21,767 bases of DNA from Ch71 sp050945695 (lineage in GTDB: Bacteria > Chloroflexota > Anaerolineae > DRVO01), in NCBI GenBank assembly GCA_050945695.1, contig JBMNTK010000041.1:1-21767 (forward strand). The letters run 5' to 3'. The first letter of the stretch is position 1; every line of letters starts with the position of its first letter. Of the stretch, positions 14,901 through 21,057 are shown in pieces. The position numbers and the translations under genes are program-made. Under the pieces are notes generated by a model. That model was not told the origin of the DNA and did no database searches. It saw nothing but the letters and a program-made list of their open reading frames with translations.

Positions 14901-17830
14901 CCGAGGAGGATATCGAGGTCGCCCGCGAGACGGTGCAGACCGATGAGGAAGGCCGAGCCCAGGCCTCGTTCGTGCCCGAGATGGCGGGCACCTACAAGGT
15001 GGTGGCTGTCAGCGAGGACGAGCGGGGCAATGAGATCCGCTCCTCCAGCTACCTGTGGGTGAGCGGTTCGGACTACGTCTCCTGGCCGGTCCAGGAGGAC
15101 TACACCATCGAGCTGATCCCCGACAAGAAGTCCTATCGGGTGGGCGAGACGGCGCGGGTGTTGATTCCCAGCCCCTACGAGGGGCCGGTGAGCGTGCTAC
15201 TCACCACCGAGCGCGGCAGCATTCTGGACTACCAGGTGACCGAGCTGCAGGGGAGCGCTCAGGTGATTGAGGTACCTATCACCGAGGAGTTCGCCCCCAA
15301 CGTTTACTTCGTGGCCGTGCTCATGCGGGGGGCAGACGAGTCCGCCTCGCTGCCGCCCTTCCAGATCGGGTTCGCCGGAGCGCAGGTGGAGGCCGATGCC
15401 CTGAAGTTGACGCTCGACCTCCGGCCGGACCGGACGGGAACCTACGCTCCGGGCGACACGGCGGAGTTCACCATCACGGCCCGGGACCATGAGGGCCAGC
15501 CGGTGGAGGCTGAGCTGTCCCTCAGCCTGGTGGACAAGTCGGTGCTGGCTCTCTCCGAGCAGGGCTCGAGGGATATCGTAGAGCACTTCTACAGCGAGCG
15601 CGGGCTGGGGGTGCAGACGGCAGTGGCCCTGACCCTCTCCACCGGCGACCTGCAGCGCCAGACCGAGGGAGGTCCGGGCAAGGGCGGCGGTGGCGGTGAT
15701 GGCGGCGGCGTGCGAGAGGAGTTCCCGGAGACGGCGTACTGGGAGCCCGAGGTACGCACCGACGCTGACGGCGATGCCGTCGCCAGCATCACGCTGCCTG
15801 ACAACCTCACCACCTGGACCCTAGAGGCCAAGGCCGTCACCGAGGACACCCTGGTGGGGCAGGCCACGGTCGAGATCGTGGCCACGAAGGACCTCCTGCT
15901 GCGGCCGGTGCTGCCGCGGTTCCTGGTGGTAGGGGACCGGGCGCAGGTCGGGGCGGTGGTGCACAACAACACCAAGGAGACCCTGACGGTTGAGGTGGCC
16001 TGCGTCCTCGAGGGCCTGGAGGGCTCGCTGGAGCCCCAAGAGGTCACAGTCGAGGCCGGGGGCCGGACCCTGGTCACCTGGGACGTGGAGGCTACGACGC
16101 GAGGCGAGGCCACCGTCACCTTGTCGGCTGAGGGCGGCTCCCTCCAGGACGCCGTTCGCCAGACGGTGCCCGTGTACGCCATGACCGTGGCGGAGGTGGT
16201 TGCTACCAGCGGCGACGTGCCGCCGGGAGAGACCGTCCAGGAATCGGTGGTGCTGCCTTCCCGTTACGAAGAGGGTGAGCTCTCGGTCCGGGTGGAGGCT
16301 TCGCTGGTGGCGGGCATGATCCCGGGGCTGGAGTTCCTGCGCCACTACCCCTACGAGTGCATAGAGCAGACGCTCAGCCGCTTCCTGCCCAACGTGGTGA
16401 CGGCGCAGGCGCTGCGCGAGGCCGGCGTCGAGGACTTCGAGCTGGTTCAGGGGCTGTCTCAGCAGGTCGGGATCGGCCTGCAGCGGCTCTACAACAACCA
16501 GCACGGCGACGGCGGCTGGGGATGGTGGTATGCGGACGCAAGCGATCCGTATCTGACGGCCTACGTGGTGCTGGGGCTGGCCAAGGCGCAGGAGGCCGGG
16601 TACGCGGTGGATGCCGCGGTGCTGGACCGGGCCACGGCGTTCTTGGTGGCATCGCTACACGGGACCCAGCGGGACAACAAGCCTAACCTGGATGCCGACA
16701 CCCGAGCCTACATCTCCTACGTGCTGGCAGAGGCCGGCGAGGGTGACCTAGGGGCGTCGGTGCGCCTGTACGAGGAACGGGCCGGCCTGAGCAATCGCGG
16801 TAAGGCCCACCTGCTCATGGCGCTGGCCGCTCTCAGCCCGGAGGAGGTGCGCCGGCTGGACGTGCTCCTGGATGAGCTGGAGGGCGCCGCGATCCTCAGC
16901 GCCACGACCACTCACTGGCAGGATGAGGTGCAGTGGCGCTCTATGGGCACGGACGCGGTCACCACGGCTACCGTGCTGCAGGCCCTGTCCCGGGTGGCCC
17001 CGGACCACGACCTGCTGCCGGGCGCGGCCCGCTGGCTGATGGCGGCCCGCGAGCAGGGGCGCTGGCAAAGCACTTACGAGACGGCAGTGAGCATCATGGC
17101 ACTGACCGAGTTCATGGTGGCCCGGGGCGAGCTGGAGGCCGGCTACGCCTGGACGGTGGCCCTCAACGAGCGCGAACTGGGATCCGGCACCTTCGATTCT
17201 GAGAACCTGGATGAGGCGCAGACGCTGACGGTAGACGTGGCGCGGCTGCTAGCCCGAGAGCCCAACCTGCTGACCCTGAGCCGGGAGCCGGTAGAGGGCA
17301 CGGAGACCGACACTGGCGCCATGTACTACTCGGCATCGCTGGAGTACTACCCGCCGGCCGAGGAGCTACGGCCGGTGAGCGCGGGGATCACGGTGGCGCG
17401 CGAGTACGCCAGCGCCGACGGCAAGGAAGCGGGCCTGAGCTCGGCGGCCATCAACGACACCGTGCGGGTGAAGCTGACCATCGTTGCTCCCACCGACCTG
17501 TACCACGTGGTGGTGGAGGACCCGCTGCCTGCCGGCTGCGAGGGGCTGGACACCAGCCTCCGCACCACTACCACGGTAGGGGTGCAGCCCGAGGCCAGGG
17601 CGGTGGATGATCCTTGGGGATGGTGGTGGTTCAGCCACACGGAGATGCGAGACGACAAGGTCGTGCTCTTCGCCAGTTACCTGCCCCAGGGGACCTACGA
17701 GTACACCTACTACATGCGGGCCAGCATCGCCGGCGAGTTCAACGTCCGGCCGGCGCGGGCCTACCAGATGTACTTCCCCGACGTCTACGGCCACAGTGAT
17801 GGCGGGACGTTCGCGGTGGAGAACCCATGA
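11987..17830 (+). CDS. Bacterial alpha-2-macroglobulin-like protease inhibitor with intact thioester
   Basis: 1947 residues. Alpha-2-macroglobulins trap proteases: cleavage of a bait region exposes a thioester that couples to the attacker. The N-terminus has one hydrophobic segment (about 6-28) ending in EARA-QQ; it is a signal peptide or anchor, with no lipobox Cys. Four Ig-like modules follow (about 38-132, 135-232, 235-342, 344-437; e.g. SSVQPDDGAEGVPLDSPITV). The macroglobulin part begins near 460; the hallmark TDRPIYRPGQ is at 677-686. A Gly-rich, exposed stretch at ~1229-1242 precedes TAYWEPEV and LPDNLTTW. The thioester is CIEQ at 1458-1461, followed by an alpha/alpha-toroid segment HGDGGWGWW (1506-1514). 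The C-terminal domain ends in YYMRASIAGEFNVRPA and a FAVENP tail. GTG 11987 has AGGAGG five bases upstream. No penicillin-binding protein PbpC, its frequent partner, is adjacent. Confidence 0.93.
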   Translation: MRKNGFLVIAVLLIVLMAGVTGSLYVWVEARAQQSAVAPVVLSPEGEVVADHDPAAPFEIQFSQPMDRASVEAAIQLSAGLTYTVDWKDDSTLLIHLRGLGAGGTYHVALGVGAQSLEGVPLSQPVSWTLLVAADLTISSVQPDDGAEGVPLDSPITVVFSQPVVPLGTELDRADLPQPLTFEPDVAGRGRWVGNSIYRFTPSDGLAPATTYRVTVSADLTGMAAPFEWSFTTVEPYVLRYSPLPVPPGGDRASLAARPTEAVKIAFAQPMDRESVEEALEVAYVSDGLGAVEGTVRWFANTLVFTPRTPWERGSVVRVSLTGALAAGGVAMEPLEWEFPVIEELRLVSSDPSDGAEDVFPSSSLVLRFSAPLDRETFLDYVEISPEPEYLYTYWEGESAVYLDFGPKADTTYEVTLDAELRDLTGWRLGEDVVITFTTGDWPPSYQLLDSWQPWAFGDQDEPRAFVTYRNVETIEFALYSMSLADFMGYYGDDWRFREEYTPSPADLLREWTVKTDAPRNQSGSLSEPLVEGGGTLPPGLYFLTASTPETRRLYSQDQQRQVVIVAANNVTFKWAGEQGMAWVTDWDEGTPVPGVTVSFLDAAGRVTASGVSGSDGVVMGDLAAQEPWMTHSVVVGEPGSEDFGLALSTWTTGISPWRYEVYQSWYTTPYTLYLYTDRPIYRPGQTVYFKGIVRLDDDARYQVPTDLPPFELVAVDPQGQEIMRETFTLNEMGTFHGSLVLAEDAPLGTFNLWVPSDQLETGFGASFQVAEYRRPDFEVTVTPDQDEYVQGDEISVLVESAYYFGGPVADAEVEWTVLTQDWFFDWTGEGYYDFTDYDYLRQRTYFGPYGEVLTEGTGRTDADGRFMISLPADIAERTVSQTFTIEATITDVNAQEVSGRASVVVHSGEFYLGLRPLSYVTAVDQEATVEVISVDADSQPVPERTVELTFYEHRWYNVRQKVDGYFQWKTTEEDIEVARETVQTDEEGRAQASFVPEMAGTYKVVAVSEDERGNEIRSSSYLWVSGSDYVSWPVQEDYTIELIPDKKSYRVGETARVLIPSPYEGPVSVLLTTERGSILDYQVTELQGSAQVIEVPITEEFAPNVYFVAVLMRGADESASLPPFQIGFAGAQVEADALKLTLDLRPDRTGTYAPGDTAEFTITARDHEGQPVEAELSLSLVDKSVLALSEQGSRDIVEHFYSERGLGVQTAVALTLSTGDLQRQTEGGPGKGGGGGDGGGVREEFPETAYWEPEVRTDADGDAVASITLPDNLTTWTLEAKAVTEDTLVGQATVEIVATKDLLLRPVLPRFLVVGDRAQVGAVVHNNTKETLTVEVACVLEGLEGSLEPQEVTVEAGGRTLVTWDVEATTRGEATVTLSAEGGSLQDAVRQTVPVYAMTVAEVVATSGDVPPGETVQESVVLPSRYEEGELSVRVEASLVAGMIPGLEFLRHYPYECIEQTLSRFLPNVVTAQALREAGVEDFELVQGLSQQVGIGLQRLYNNQHGDGGWGWWYADASDPYLTAYVVLGLAKAQEAGYAVDAAVLDRATAFLVASLHGTQRDNKPNLDADTRAYISYVLAEAGEGDLGASVRLYEERAGLSNRGKAHLLMALAALSPEEVRRLDVLLDELEGAAILSATTTHWQDEVQWRSMGTDAVTTATVLQALSRVAPDHDLLPGAARWLMAAREQGRWQSTYETAVSIMALTEFMVARGELEAGYAWTVALNERELGSGTFDSENLDEAQTLTVDVARLLAREPNLLTLSREPVEGTETDTGAMYYSASLEYYPPAEELRPVSAGITVAREYASADGKEAGLSSAAINDTVRVKLTIVAPTDLYHVVVEDPLPAGCEGLDTSLRTTTTVGVQPEARAVDDPWGWWWFSHTEMRDDKVVLFASYLPQGTYEYTYYMRASIAGEFNVRPARAYQMYFPDVYGHSDGGTFAVENP

Positions 17831-17834
17831 CGCC

Positions 17835-17884
17835 GATGATCCGCGGATCCTCGCTTCGTGAGGAGCATTGATCCGCGGATCATC
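17835..17884 (+). terminator. Perfect 15-bp inverted repeat after the alpha-2-macroglobulin gene, built from two copies of a palindrome
   Basis: GATGATCCGCGGATC (17835-17849) and GATCCGCGGATCATC (17870-17884) are perfect reverse complements, starting four bases after the stop codon. Each arm contains the self-complementary 12-mer GATCCGCGGATC. A smaller nested stem TCCTC/GAGGA sits in the loop. There is no T-run, so it may be a processing or stabilising hairpin, or a protein-binding site. Confidence 0.5.
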
Positions 17885-17911
17885 AAGAGTGCATGAGCGG
17901 TGCTACACCAG

Positions 17912-17946
17912 ATGACGCTGATGCCCCGCCGGGGCATCAGCGTCAT
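17912..17946. terminator. Perfect 16-bp hairpin between convergent genes
   Basis: ATGACGCTGATGCCCC (17912-17927) pairs fully with GGGGCATCAGCGTCAT (17931-17946) across a 3-base loop. It lies between the plus-strand alpha-2-macroglobulin gene and the minus-strand lipoprotein gene, so it could end transcription from both sides, although neither side has a long T-run. Confidence 0.6.
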
Positions 17947-17962
17947 TCGTGTTCCTGGGGTG

Positions 17963-18658
17963 TCACTCCATAGCGAGCACCTGGCCGGTGGCGGCATCCA
18001 CGGCCAGGACTGGCTTCTGGTCGCTCTCCTCGAGGTTGTAGATCCACCAAATGGCCTTGCCCAGGTCAGGATCCACGGCGAGGCTGTAGTCAATGTTGGC
18101 CTCGCTGGGGGCTGCGCCGCTGAGGCTGTTCAGGTAGACCTGAAGGGCGTCGTCGGAGTCGAGGACGACGGCATTAACGTCCACGGGTTGAGGCTTGGGG
18201 CGCTCGCCGATGGCCTCGGCTTCGACTGAGCCGGTGACCCTACCGTCAACCACCTGGACGTAATACTGGAGCACGTCCTGGGGTCGTCCGAAGCTGTAGA
18301 ACCAACCCGCTGCCGAGGGCATGAAGGGCAGGTTGCGCTCCATCACGTACGAGGGCTGTATGCCCAGGAACTGGGCATCGGGGCTCCATTTCTGTGCGGC
18401 CTCGATGGCCAGGTCAACCCAGGCAAGCGCAGTCTCGCTGCGGCCGGTATTGAGGGGAAGGCCGGGTCTATCGAAAGGAATGGGTGAGACCGGGCTGACG
18501 AAGACGGGCTCAGCCAGGGTTGCGGCCGGCTGCGGGGTGGCGGTAGCGGCTGCGGGTTCTGCAGGCGCCGGGGTGTCGGTAGCTGCCGGGCTCGAGCCCC
18601 CGCAGGCCGCTACGATCAGAGCCAGGGCGGCGAGAAAGGCGATGATTCTCGAACGCAT
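17963..18658 (-). CDS. Lipoprotein with C-terminal PepSY-like region
   Basis: 231 residues. The N-terminus MRSRIIAFLAALALIVAAC is a lipoprotein signal peptide with lipobox VAAC, so Cys19 should be lipidated and the protein held on the outer face of the membrane. Residues ~21-60 are a Pro/Ala/Thr-rich linker. The folded part has DLAIEAAQKWSPDAQFLGI and ends in AIWWIYNLEE followed by VLAVDAATGQVLAME. That end resembles PepSY-type strands, in which a final 'vDA-TGe-l' is typical; PepSY domains often inhibit proteases or bind small ligands. This similarity is tentative and the function is unknown. ATG 18658 was chosen over the longer frame (to 18721) because the signal peptide begins exactly there and AAGGAG lies about nine bases upstream. 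The longer frame would cross the promoter and the terminator. Confidence 0.75.
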   Translation of the reverse strand: MRSRIIAFLAALALIVAACGGSSPAATDTPAPAEPAAATATPQPAATLAEPVFVSPVSPIPFDRPGLPLNTGRSETALAWVDLAIEAAQKWSPDAQFLGIQPSYVMERNLPFMPSAAGWFYSFGRPQDVLQYYVQVVDGRVTGSVEAEAIGERPKPQPVDVNAVVLDSDDALQVYLNSLSGAAPSEANIDYSLAVDPDLGKAIWWIYNLEESDQKPVLAVDAATGQVLAME

Positions 18659-18691
18659 TGAGGGGTGCTCCTTCCGGAATGAGTGGGTCGC

Positions 18692-18697
18692 AGTATA
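18692..18697 (-). promoter_or_regulatory. Candidate -10 box for the lipoprotein gene
   Basis: The minus strand reads TATACT, about 33 bases before ATG 18658. The hexamer 17 bases upstream is TGGCCC, a weak -35 that lies within the arm of the preceding terminator hairpin. Confidence 0.4.
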
Positions 18698-18712
18698 GCG
18701 TGGTGTAAGACC

Positions 18713-18741
18713 AAGGGCCACCGGTCTAGCCGGTGGCCCTT
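18713..18741 (-). terminator. Hairpin terminator of the surface repeat protein gene
   Basis: AAGGGCCACCGG (18713-18724) pairs with CCGGTGGCCCTT (18730-18741): 12 bp with a 5-base loop, 33 bases after the stop codon at 18775. On the minus strand it is preceded by an A-run and followed by GGTCTT. The plus-strand reading has TTTT at the end of the right arm, so it may work both ways. Confidence 0.65.
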
Positions 18742-18774
18742 TTGTGAGCCGACTTTGGCCCTAGTCAGGTCCGG

Positions 18775-20169
18775 TTACTGAGCCGGGACCGCGGTGTAGG
18801 CCAGGAGATAGTCACCCGGGGTAGCGGCGTAGCGCTGGTCGCTGTTCTCGTTTACCGTCACGACCAGAGGCTGGCCGTTGGTCGAGGTGACCTCAGCGGA
18901 CACGCTGCTGCCGGGCGGGAGCGGGTCGCCCGCGTTGGCGAGCTGGATGAAGTTGTGGGTGCCGTTAGGCGGGACGCCCGTGGCGGTGCTGGTGTGGCCA
19001 GTGGCGAAGGTGACGGTGATGTCAGCCGGGGAGCTACCCACGTTCTGGACCGTCACGGCGGAGAACCAGCCGAAGAAGTCCTTCAGGACGACCGGGGCAT
19101 TCACGGTCACGGCCGCCTGGGTGGGCGCGTTGTAGCTGGCCAGCAGGCCCTTGGCCTTGTCTTCCTGGTTCACCAGAACCACGATGCTGGTGTTGTTGGT
19201 GGACTCCACGCGAGCGGAGAAGATACCGTTGGCGTTGCCGGAAGGCAGGTTCGGGTTGTTGGGCTGGTAGTACTCAACCGAGGTGCGCGGGGCCAGAGTC
19301 CTGGTCTCGACCTGCCCGTTGGAGTAGGTGACCCGGATCTGAGCGTCCACGTTGTCGATGTTCTGGACGGTGAGCGAGCTCACGAAGCCGTAGTAGTTGT
19401 TGAGCAGCGAGGGCGCATAGGCCAGGGTGGTGCCGCTGGTGTAGGCGTTGTAGTCGGAGTACTCGCCGTGCATGGCCGAGCTCCAGATGTTGCAGACACC
19501 GACCAGCGCGGTGGAGGACTCAACCTGGACCGAGTAGCGACCCTGGGGCCCGGAAGCCAGCTGCGCGATGTCCTGCAGGGCGAAGACACGGGAGCCGTTG
19601 CCCGGGATGGTGCCGGTGGCGGTGTGAGCCAGGGCGCCGGCGTTGTTGTAGAAGCGGATGGTGACGTTGGCCTGGGTGGCCTCGGTGTTCTGCAGGACGA
19701 GCTCGGACCAGAACCCGTAGTAGTCCTTGTAGGTGCCGGGGAAGTAGAGCAGGGTGCCGGCCTCAGCCGCGTCAATGCCGTTGTAGGCACCGGCGGTGCT
19801 GGGGTTGGTCGAGCTGGAGTTGGCGACTACCAGCAGGGGCACGTTGCTCTGGATGACGGCGCTGTACTGACCATCAGCCAGGCCGGGAACCTCAGCCGGG
19901 ACGTAGATGGAGCGGGAGCCACCGTCAGGGATGGCGGCCGAGAGCGGGAAGCTGTGGGCCAGGTTGCCGTCAGCGCCGTAGAAGTTGATGGTGACGTTCG
20001 CCGCTTCACCACCCGGATCCGTCGGGTTCTGAATGTTGATGGAGCTTACCCAGGTGCCCGGGGCCTTGGTGGTGGTGGTCCCCTGAGCCAGGGCGCCCAT
20101 CGGGAGGATCGCCGCCAACAGGCTGACCACTAGAACTACTGCTAGAGCCCTACCGATACGTGATGACAT
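18775..20169 (-). CDS. Secreted protein of four ~110-residue beta-rich repeats
   Basis: 464 residues; no named family recognised. A signal peptide (RIGRALAVVLVVSLLAAILP, then GALA-QG) is followed by four related modules. Each opens with a similar strand: VSSINIQNPT (41), WSELVLQNTE (154), VSSLTVQNID (263) and FSAVTVQNVG (369), at spacings of 113, 109 and 106 residues. Inside each module are NVTINFYG/NVTIRFYN/QIRVTYSN/DITVTFAT, then a Gly- or Pro-rich turn, a 'YSAVIQSNVPLLVVAN'-like strand pair and a Tyr-rich linker (YKDYYGF, LNNYYGF, LKDFFGWF) leading to the next. This is the pattern of an extracellular surface or adhesion-like protein. There is one Cys (226) and no cell-wall anchor motif. 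ATG 20169 has GGAGG six bases upstream; the in-frame codons up to 20211 lie before this site. Confidence 0.75.
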   Translation of the reverse strand: MSSRIGRALAVVLVVSLLAAILPMGALAQGTTTTKAPGTWVSSINIQNPTDPGGEAANVTINFYGADGNLAHSFPLSAAIPDGGSRSIYVPAEVPGLADGQYSAVIQSNVPLLVVANSSSTNPSTAGAYNGIDAAEAGTLLYFPGTYKDYYGFWSELVLQNTEATQANVTIRFYNNAGALAHTATGTIPGNGSRVFALQDIAQLASGPQGRYSVQVESSTALVGVCNIWSSAMHGEYSDYNAYTSGTTLAYAPSLLNNYYGFVSSLTVQNIDNVDAQIRVTYSNGQVETRTLAPRTSVEYYQPNNPNLPSGNANGIFSARVESTNNTSIVVLVNQEDKAKGLLASYNAPTQAAVTVNAPVVLKDFFGWFSAVTVQNVGSSPADITVTFATGHTSTATGVPPNGTHNFIQLANAGDPLPPGSSVSAEVTSTNGQPLVVTVNENSDQRYAATPGDYLLAYTAVPAQ

Positions 20170-20217
20170 TCTAGACCTCCGCATTGGGATGGCAGGATTG
20201 CCTTGTCTCATGAGGTC

Positions 20218-20246
20218 AATTTAGGCTCCTAGCCCCCTATGATCAA
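20218..20246 (-). promoter_or_regulatory. Candidate promoter of the surface repeat protein gene
   Basis: On the minus strand, TTGATC (20241-20246) and TAAATT (20218-20223) are separated by 17 bases, each matching the consensus at 4 of 6. The predicted transcript start is near 20211, about 42 bases before ATG 20169. The -35 abuts the 7-4-7 inverted repeat at 20246-20263. Confidence 0.45.
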
Positions 20247-20270
20247 TACCACTTTGGTGGTATCAGGGGG
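20233..20270 (-). terminator. Hairpin overlapping the stop codon of the nucleotidyltransferase gene
   Basis: Inner arms ATACCAC (20246-20252) and GTGGTAT (20257-20263) pair perfectly around TTTG. Outer arms CCCCCT (20233-20238) and AGGGGG (20265-20270) extend the stem after an internal loop. It covers the stop codon at 20263-20265. There is no T-run. It could be a terminator or, given the adjacent -35 box, an operator. Confidence 0.4.
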
Positions 20271-21057
20271 TTAGGGGGTCATCTGGGTGCCGGCAGAACC
20301 TCATGGCAGCCGCCATGAGGTCATCTGGGGACCCTACGTCCAGGTAGGAGCCGTCGGTGAAGGAGTGGCAGGTCACGGTCAGCCCCGATTGGGCAGCGGA
20401 GGTGAAAGCATCACCCAGAAGCAATTCGCTGCCGACCTCATCGCGGGCGCGAGCACAGAAGTCCCCAAGGTAAGCGGTGAAGGCCGGCCCCCAGCAGGCG
20501 ATGCCCCACATGTACCGTAGGGGGCTCGAGCGAGGCTTGTCCACACAACGGATCAGCCGATGGCGCTCGTCCTCCTCGACCATGCCAAAGCGCCAGGGCT
20601 CGTCGGTGGCAAACAGCCCCAGGGTGACGTCGGCCTGACGCTCGCGGTGGTGCTCCAGGAGCTGGGCGTAGCAGTCGGGCGGATGGATGATGGTGTCGGG
20701 CATGCCGAAGAGGACGGTGGCCTCGCCCAACCAGGGGCGGGCCAGGTCCAGGGCGGCGGGCATGCCGGTGGGCTGCTCCTGCACCAGGTAGGCCATGCTG
20801 ACGCCGTGAGCGCTGCCATCGCCGTAGAAGCGCAGGATGTCGGCCTTGCTGGAGTTGACGATCATGAAGATGCGCTTGGCGCCCCCGCGCACTAGGGCTT
20901 CCACCAGGTACTCACTCACCGCCTTGGGGGATAGCTTGCGCTTCCCGTTGACCTCCCGCCACCGGAAGCCTATGGGGAAGAGCTCCTTGCTTGAGGGCAG
21001 GGGCGCCACCCGGGTGCCGGCCCCCGCCGCGGGAATGAGTCCCACCAGATCGCTCAC
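20263..21057 (-). CDS. RmlA/GalU-like sugar-nucleotide nucleotidyltransferase
   Basis: 264 residues. Such enzymes join a sugar-1-phosphate to an NTP, making an activated sugar for glycans. The N-terminal signature is clear: LIPAAGAGTRVAPLPSSKE (7-25; Gly12, Gly14, Thr15, Arg16, Lys24). GMPDTIIHP (118-126) supplies the metal-binding Asp121, QPTGMPAAL (95-103) resembles the base-binding loop, CVDKP is at 171-175 and YLDVGSPDDL (238-247) carries the second Asp. It lacks the C-terminal left-handed helix of GlmU-like enzymes. Which NTP and sugar are used cannot be told. GTG 21057 is chosen because it overlaps the upstream stop (GTGA) and has GGAGG/AAGG just upstream; the longer open frame to 21597 runs in a different frame through the upstream gene. 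Pairing with a flippase-like neighbour suggests surface-glycan synthesis. Confidence 0.82.
   Translation of the reverse strand: MSDLVGLIPAAGAGTRVAPLPSSKELFPIGFRWREVNGKRKLSPKAVSEYLVEALVRGGAKRIFMIVNSSKADILRFYGDGSAHGVSMAYLVQEQPTGMPAALDLARPWLGEATVLFGMPDTIIHPPDCYAQLLEHHRERQADVTLGLFATDEPWRFGMVEEDERHRLIRCVDKPRSSPLRYMWGIACWGPAFTAYLGDFCARARDEVGSELLLGDAFTSAAQSGLTVTCHSFTDGSYLDVGSPDDLMAAAMRFCRHPDDPLTP

Noticed and set aside
18955..20133. 392-residue plus-strand ORF antisense to the surface repeat protein
   Set aside because: Gly/Val/Asp-rich low-complexity translation without motifs; the minus-strand gene has a signal peptide, a ribosome binding site and internal repeats.
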